Source of the DNA: an uncultured Campylobacter sp.
GTDB lineage: Bacteria; Campylobacterota; Campylobacteria; Campylobacterales; Campylobacteraceae
Direction: 5' to 3'
DNA length: 64,000 nt
Assembly (NCBI RefSeq): GCF_963518785.1
Contig: NZ_CAUQKJ010000007.1
Coordinates: forward strand, 59,129 to 123,128
The notes below the pieces were generated by a model that was not told the DNA's origin, did not search any database, and saw only the letters and a program-made list of their open reading frames with translations. The position numbers and the translations under genes were made by a program. Shown here piece by piece: positions 61,252 to 64,000 of the stretch; position 1 is the first letter of the stretch; each line of letters opens with the position of its first letter.

Positions 61252-62505
61252 TTAGAAGCTGTATTTAGCCTCGAATCTAATTCGATCATTTTTCTCATCG
61301 GCAGCCCCTGCAGCACCATCAATCTTATAGTGCGAATACCAAGTTTTGAAGCTTAACTTTTCATTATATTTATAAGAAATTCTACCTACTGCCTCGTATG
61401 CATCTTTACCGGCTGACTTACCATCTAGGTAATCGGCACCGATTCTGATACCAGTATCAGGAATAGTATAGCCTGCTACTGCATACCAATAATGATTTTT
61501 ACCAGTAAAGTTCGTATAATCTAGCAACTGCTCACCCGGGCTGATAAAGGAGCCTTGATCTTCAAAGGATACAAAAGAAGCGCGATCTTTATTATCAGGC
61601 TCGAATCTTAAATAACCTGCAGCTAAATCGATACCGAATAGACCCATACTAGCCTCTGCAGCCCAAAAATCTGCATCGCTTGTTTCTGTATTTACAGGAA
61701 GAAGTGTTGTTCGATTTATGTAAGTATAAGTCGCTCTATCTAAATCAGAAAACGCATATTGACCTTTTACGCCAATATTGAAATCATCGGAAATATCAAA
61801 GTTAAATGCTAACTCTGCAGCGAAAAGATCGGCTACATCTTCTAAGGAGTTATACCATAATTGGAAAGCCACAGGATCGTATGAGCCCATAGCTCCTACT
61901 CCATATAGATTGTGATCGGTAGTTAATTTTCCTTTTAATGGGGCCATTACACCTGTTCTATTCCACTTAAGGCTGCCAATATCACTATCATTCTCTAAAG
62001 AGTCCATCCAAAAGCCAGTAAGAGTTAGCCCCTCGATATCGGTGCTAGTAATCTTAACACCGTCCCCATACATATCATCCGTAAAGAACGAACCTATACC
62101 CTGGCGACCAACTGTAATCGTAGTGCCGCCAATAGCATATCCTAAGTAGGCCTTGGCAATATCAAATTGAGACTCATCATCCTCTTCATTTTTCTCCTGA
62201 AGATATACACCGTCTGAAGATGAAAAAGTCTGACCGTTATCTCTATCCATAAATCTAACACCGACTACACCGAAAAAGTTATCGTCGATTTTAGCTTTGA
62301 AATCTACTTCGGATTTGAATTCCCAGACACTAGATTTCTCGCGGTAGACATTTTTATCGGATTCATTATTGTGTGTATATCGCATACGAGCGTATCCGTT
62401 TAGATCCACATCCTTGATAGCTTCCTCTAACGGAACAGCACTTGCACTCATAGCAAGAGCACCTGCAGCGACTGCTGCCGCTAAACTAAGTTTAACTAGT
62501 TTCAT
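61252..62505 (-). CDS. Major outer-membrane porin (Campylobacter MOMP-like)
   Basis: Outer-membrane trimeric porin, 417 residues from ATG 62505 (MKLVKLSLAAAVAAGALAMS), signal cleavage near ASA. The mature start VPLEEAIKDVDLNGYARMRY is typical of Campylobacter MOMP. Many amphipathic strands follow, and it ends KNDRIRFEAKYSF with a terminal Phe. Contains acidic loops (QEKNEEDDESQFD) and YWERG-free constriction regions. Strong expression is suggested by the promoter TATAAT at 62561 and AAAGGAG. A candidate antisense-acting sRNA is encoded upstream. Confidence 0.92.
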   Translation of the reverse strand: MKLVKLSLAAAVAAGALAMSASAVPLEEAIKDVDLNGYARMRYTHNNESDKNVYREKSSVWEFKSEVDFKAKIDDNFFGVVGVRFMDRDNGQTFSSSDGVYLQEKNEEDDESQFDIAKAYLGYAIGGTTITVGRQGIGSFFTDDMYGDGVKITSTDIEGLTLTGFWMDSLENDSDIGSLKWNRTGVMAPLKGKLTTDHNLYGVGAMGSYDPVAFQLWYNSLEDVADLFAAELAFNFDISDDFNIGVKGQYAFSDLDRATYTYINRTTLLPVNTETSDADFWAAEASMGLFGIDLAAGYLRFEPDNKDRASFVSFEDQGSFISPGEQLLDYTNFTGKNHYWYAVAGYTIPDTGIRIGADYLDGKSAGKDAYEAVGRISYKYNEKLSFKTWYSHYKIDGAAGAADEKNDRIRFEAKYSF

Positions 62506-62555
62506 TTTGAACTCCTTTAAAAGTTTGTAAGCGCAATAGTAGCACAAAATGACAA

Positions 62556-62561
62556 ATTATA
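62556..62561 (-). promoter_or_regulatory. Porin promoter -10 box
   Basis: TATAAT in TTTTAAGCATATAATTTG, a match to strong Campylobacter promoters (T-rich stretch upstream, no clear -35). Predicted leader about 45 bases before ATG 62505. Confidence 0.75.
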
Positions 62562-63301
62562 TGCTTAAAATAGGCTGAAAAATACTAAAATTTTACCAAA
62601 TTGTTACCGAGTATTTACCGAAAATCCAAATTTAACGGGCATAAAAAAAAGCGAGACCCACACAGGTCTCGCCGATTATTGAAAGGAGTTCTAATTTCGA
62701 TGTGGGGATTATATCAGGCTGCGGTAAACAGACGGCAACACCTCTTTCTTGCGGGAGAAATTTCATAAAAATTTTACGACGTGAAATTTTTTATGAATGA
62801 AATTTCAAGACACGAAATTTGCAAAGCGTGAGTTTTAGAAATCTACGCGATATCTTATCGGCTAAGAATACGACACTTAGAACGAGCAGTACGCGAAAAA
62901 CCGCGAGAAAGAAAATTTATAAGAATTTCGCAATCAAAATTCTAGCGCCAGCTGTATTTCTATAATATAGAATTTTGCGGACAAAATGGCACTATGCAGC
63001 AAGGAATTTAAGCGCGAAAGCAAGCGGATATGAAATGCGAGCCGAGCCATATAAGTAAGATGTGCAGCGCAGAATTTCGTGAAATATAAAATTCTACAAC
63101 TTATAAAATATAAAATTTATGCAGGCAATTGCGTAAAGAATCAGCGGACTTTAAAGCGCAAGCAAATCGCGCCAGCCCGCCATGATTAAGAACAGAACTA
63201 TTGCCTTCATAAGAGTAGAGAGCAAACACAAAAACGTTTATCTCAAATTAAAAGCAGGCTCGCTTACCTTAAAGGGCACAGCGGCTAAAAATCGCATAGG
63301 A
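62562..63301. other. Region between porin promoter and lipoprotein, with one candidate small RNA
   Basis: Besides the small RNA candidate (62643-62701), nothing definite. A 22-codon frame on the + strand (ATG 62700) has AAAGGAG upstream but overlaps the minus-strand promoter; 63182-63448 (+) overlaps the lipoprotein gene and is not supported. Confidence 0.5.
62643..62713 (-). ncRNA. Candidate small RNA upstream of the porin gene
   Basis: Minus strand: TATAAT at 62713-62708 (with TTGCCG about 19 bases upstream), then about 35 bases, then an 8-bp hairpin GCGAGACC/GGTCTCGC (62672-62651) and T8 (62650-62643). The product would be about 59 nt. It includes GAACUCCUUU (62691-62682), the exact complement of AAAGGAGUUC at the porin ribosome-binding site. 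No protein frame on that strand explains the promoter-terminator pair. An alternative is a + strand mini-ORF using the same AAAGGAG. Confidence 0.55.
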
Positions 63302-63688
63302 TTAAAAGCTGATATTTTCGCTCTCTGGTACAGCAATAGCGTCGTTTTTATGCATTTGTTTGGTCTCGATTTTTCCGATGTCATAAGCGCGCGGAACAAC
63401 GGAACCTGCCTTGCGCGAGATGATTCGCATATCGGTGATAGCGCCTGAAGCGGTACTTATGTAGGCAGTATCTCCCGCAGCCGCATAATATCTGCTTGCA
63501 CGAGCGGTGTAGAGCTCGCCGCTGGATAGGTCTTTGAACGTATAGACGTAAGCTGTGGAGCTTTGGCGAGTGTAGTTTACGATCTCGGATTTGAGCGAGC
63601 GTAAGTTGCCTGCAGGCGTCGGAGCGGTGTTTACGGCGCAGCCTGCGATGCCAAGAGCCAAAAGTGCAGAAAATATGAAATTTTTCAT
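63302..63688 (-). CDS. Small outer-membrane lipoprotein of unknown function
   Basis: 128 residues. Lipobox LGIAGC at about 17. The mature part is Ser/Thr/Ala/Tyr-rich with beta character (TAYVYTFKDLSSGELYTARA, YYAAAGDTAYIS, GAITDMRIISRKAG). It resembles small Gly/Ala-rich surface lipoproteins, but no named family is evident. AAGGATACTGA precedes the ATG. Monocistronic; the downstream end reaches the spacer beside the sRNA candidate. Confidence 0.75.
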   Translation of the reverse strand: MKNFIFSALLALGIAGCAVNTAPTPAGNLRSLKSEIVNYTRQSSTAYVYTFKDLSSGELYTARASRYYAAAGDTAYISTASGAITDMRIISRKAGSVVPRAYDIGKIETKQMHKNDAIAVPESENISF

Positions 63689-64000
63689 TCAGTATCCTTC
63701 ATTGGTAAAATTTGAACTTTTAGAGTAGTAGGTCTGGGCTTAAAGTTTGCTTTTTTGAGGGGGCGTCGAAGTGGAATTTAAACAGATCTCTCTTAGCGTT
63801 AGGCGAAGCGAGAATGCGCTTTTGGCGATTTTTCTATATACGCGGGGTAGAATTTAGCAGTAATCGCGAGCGAGACTTGGTAGTCGCGTCTAAATCAAAC
63901 ACGGCAGAACTTTAGCTTCTTTTACCTGGCTAGCTTGCATCAGCGCTCTTTGCGGCACTGACTGCGATATTTGCAAAAATTGGGCTTGAAGGGATCAACT
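63689..64000. other. Right edge of the window, no gene seen
   Basis: 312 bases with the lipoprotein promoter region; no frame with support reaches the window end. Confidence 0.45.

Noticed and set aside
62700..62768. 22-codon + strand mini-ORF with AAAGGAG
   Set aside because: Possible, but it overlaps the minus-strand promoter of the sRNA candidate and the peptide is not recognisable. Kept only as the alternative explanation.
1..64000. CRISPR arrays, prophage, insertion sequences or integrase genes
   Set aside because: No regularly spaced identical repeats, transposase, integrase or phage structural genes were seen; the EexN-like protein alone does not show a conjugative element.

Overview
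The window looks like a chromosomal segment of a Campylobacter species. It carries selenocysteine formate dehydrogenase with selA/selB, a PglB oligosaccharyltransferase, a MOMP-type porin, a PEB1-like amino-acid transporter, the patA/patB/ape1 peptidoglycan O-acetylation set and carboxynorspermidine synthase. Base composition is well above that of C. jejuni, which suggests the oral, anaerobic branch (C. gracilis, showae or rectus type). That placement is inference. All calls come from reading the sequence; no database search was run.

Layout. 1-2.0 kb: end of an amino-acid ABC transporter operon. 2.1-5.8 kb: SNase-like periplasmic protein, thiE, uppP and a phosphoethanolamine transferase. 6.5-8.7 kb: class V aminotransferase divergent from a DUF234-type putative nuclease. 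9-11.8 kb: thioredoxin-fold protein, efp, a previously hidden SelW-like selenoprotein (in-frame UGA), and a metallophosphoesterase. 12.2-16.1 kb: patA-patB-ape1. 17.6-23.1 kb: metE, a small beta-barrel protein and an orphan A+T-rich pglB. 23.3-30.8 kb: small envelope proteins, an MFS pseudogene, carboxynorspermidine synthase, a 57-aa DUF2892-like gene, a LysE exporter and a lipoprotein. 31-41.1 kb: selenium/formate block (fdhB, fdhA with Sec180, TAT protein, TorD-like chaperone, polyferredoxin) divergent from selA-selB, followed by a second thioredoxin-fold protein. 42.3-44.3 kb: autotransporter with a spherulin-4-like passenger. 44.4-47.7 kb: thrS-infC-rpmI-rplT. 47.8-54.5 kb: MFS exporter, WaaP-like kinase, tRNA-Glu, lipoprotein, nfo, Sel1-repeat protein behind a G15 tract, murI. 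55.4-63.7 kb: EexN-like lipoprotein with an in-frame G9 tract, NhaC-type antiporter, SDR, membrane protein, DJ-1 protein, cytochrome c, porin and lipoprotein.

The strongest signals are: (1) a selenium theme, with a SelW-like gene whose UGA and stem-loop resemble those of fdhA, encoded in the same window as selA/selB; (2) two G-homopolymer tracts placed as phase-variation switches, one in a promoter and one in a signal peptide; (3) a candidate small RNA upstream of the porin gene with ten bases complementary to the porin ribosome-binding site; (4) low-complexity insertions in conserved enzymes (SelA, MurI, the TorD-like chaperone, PatA, PatB) that share AATTTT-type motifs with the unusually long intergenic spacers; and (5) tandem arrays inside those spacers, including six units of about 21 bp.
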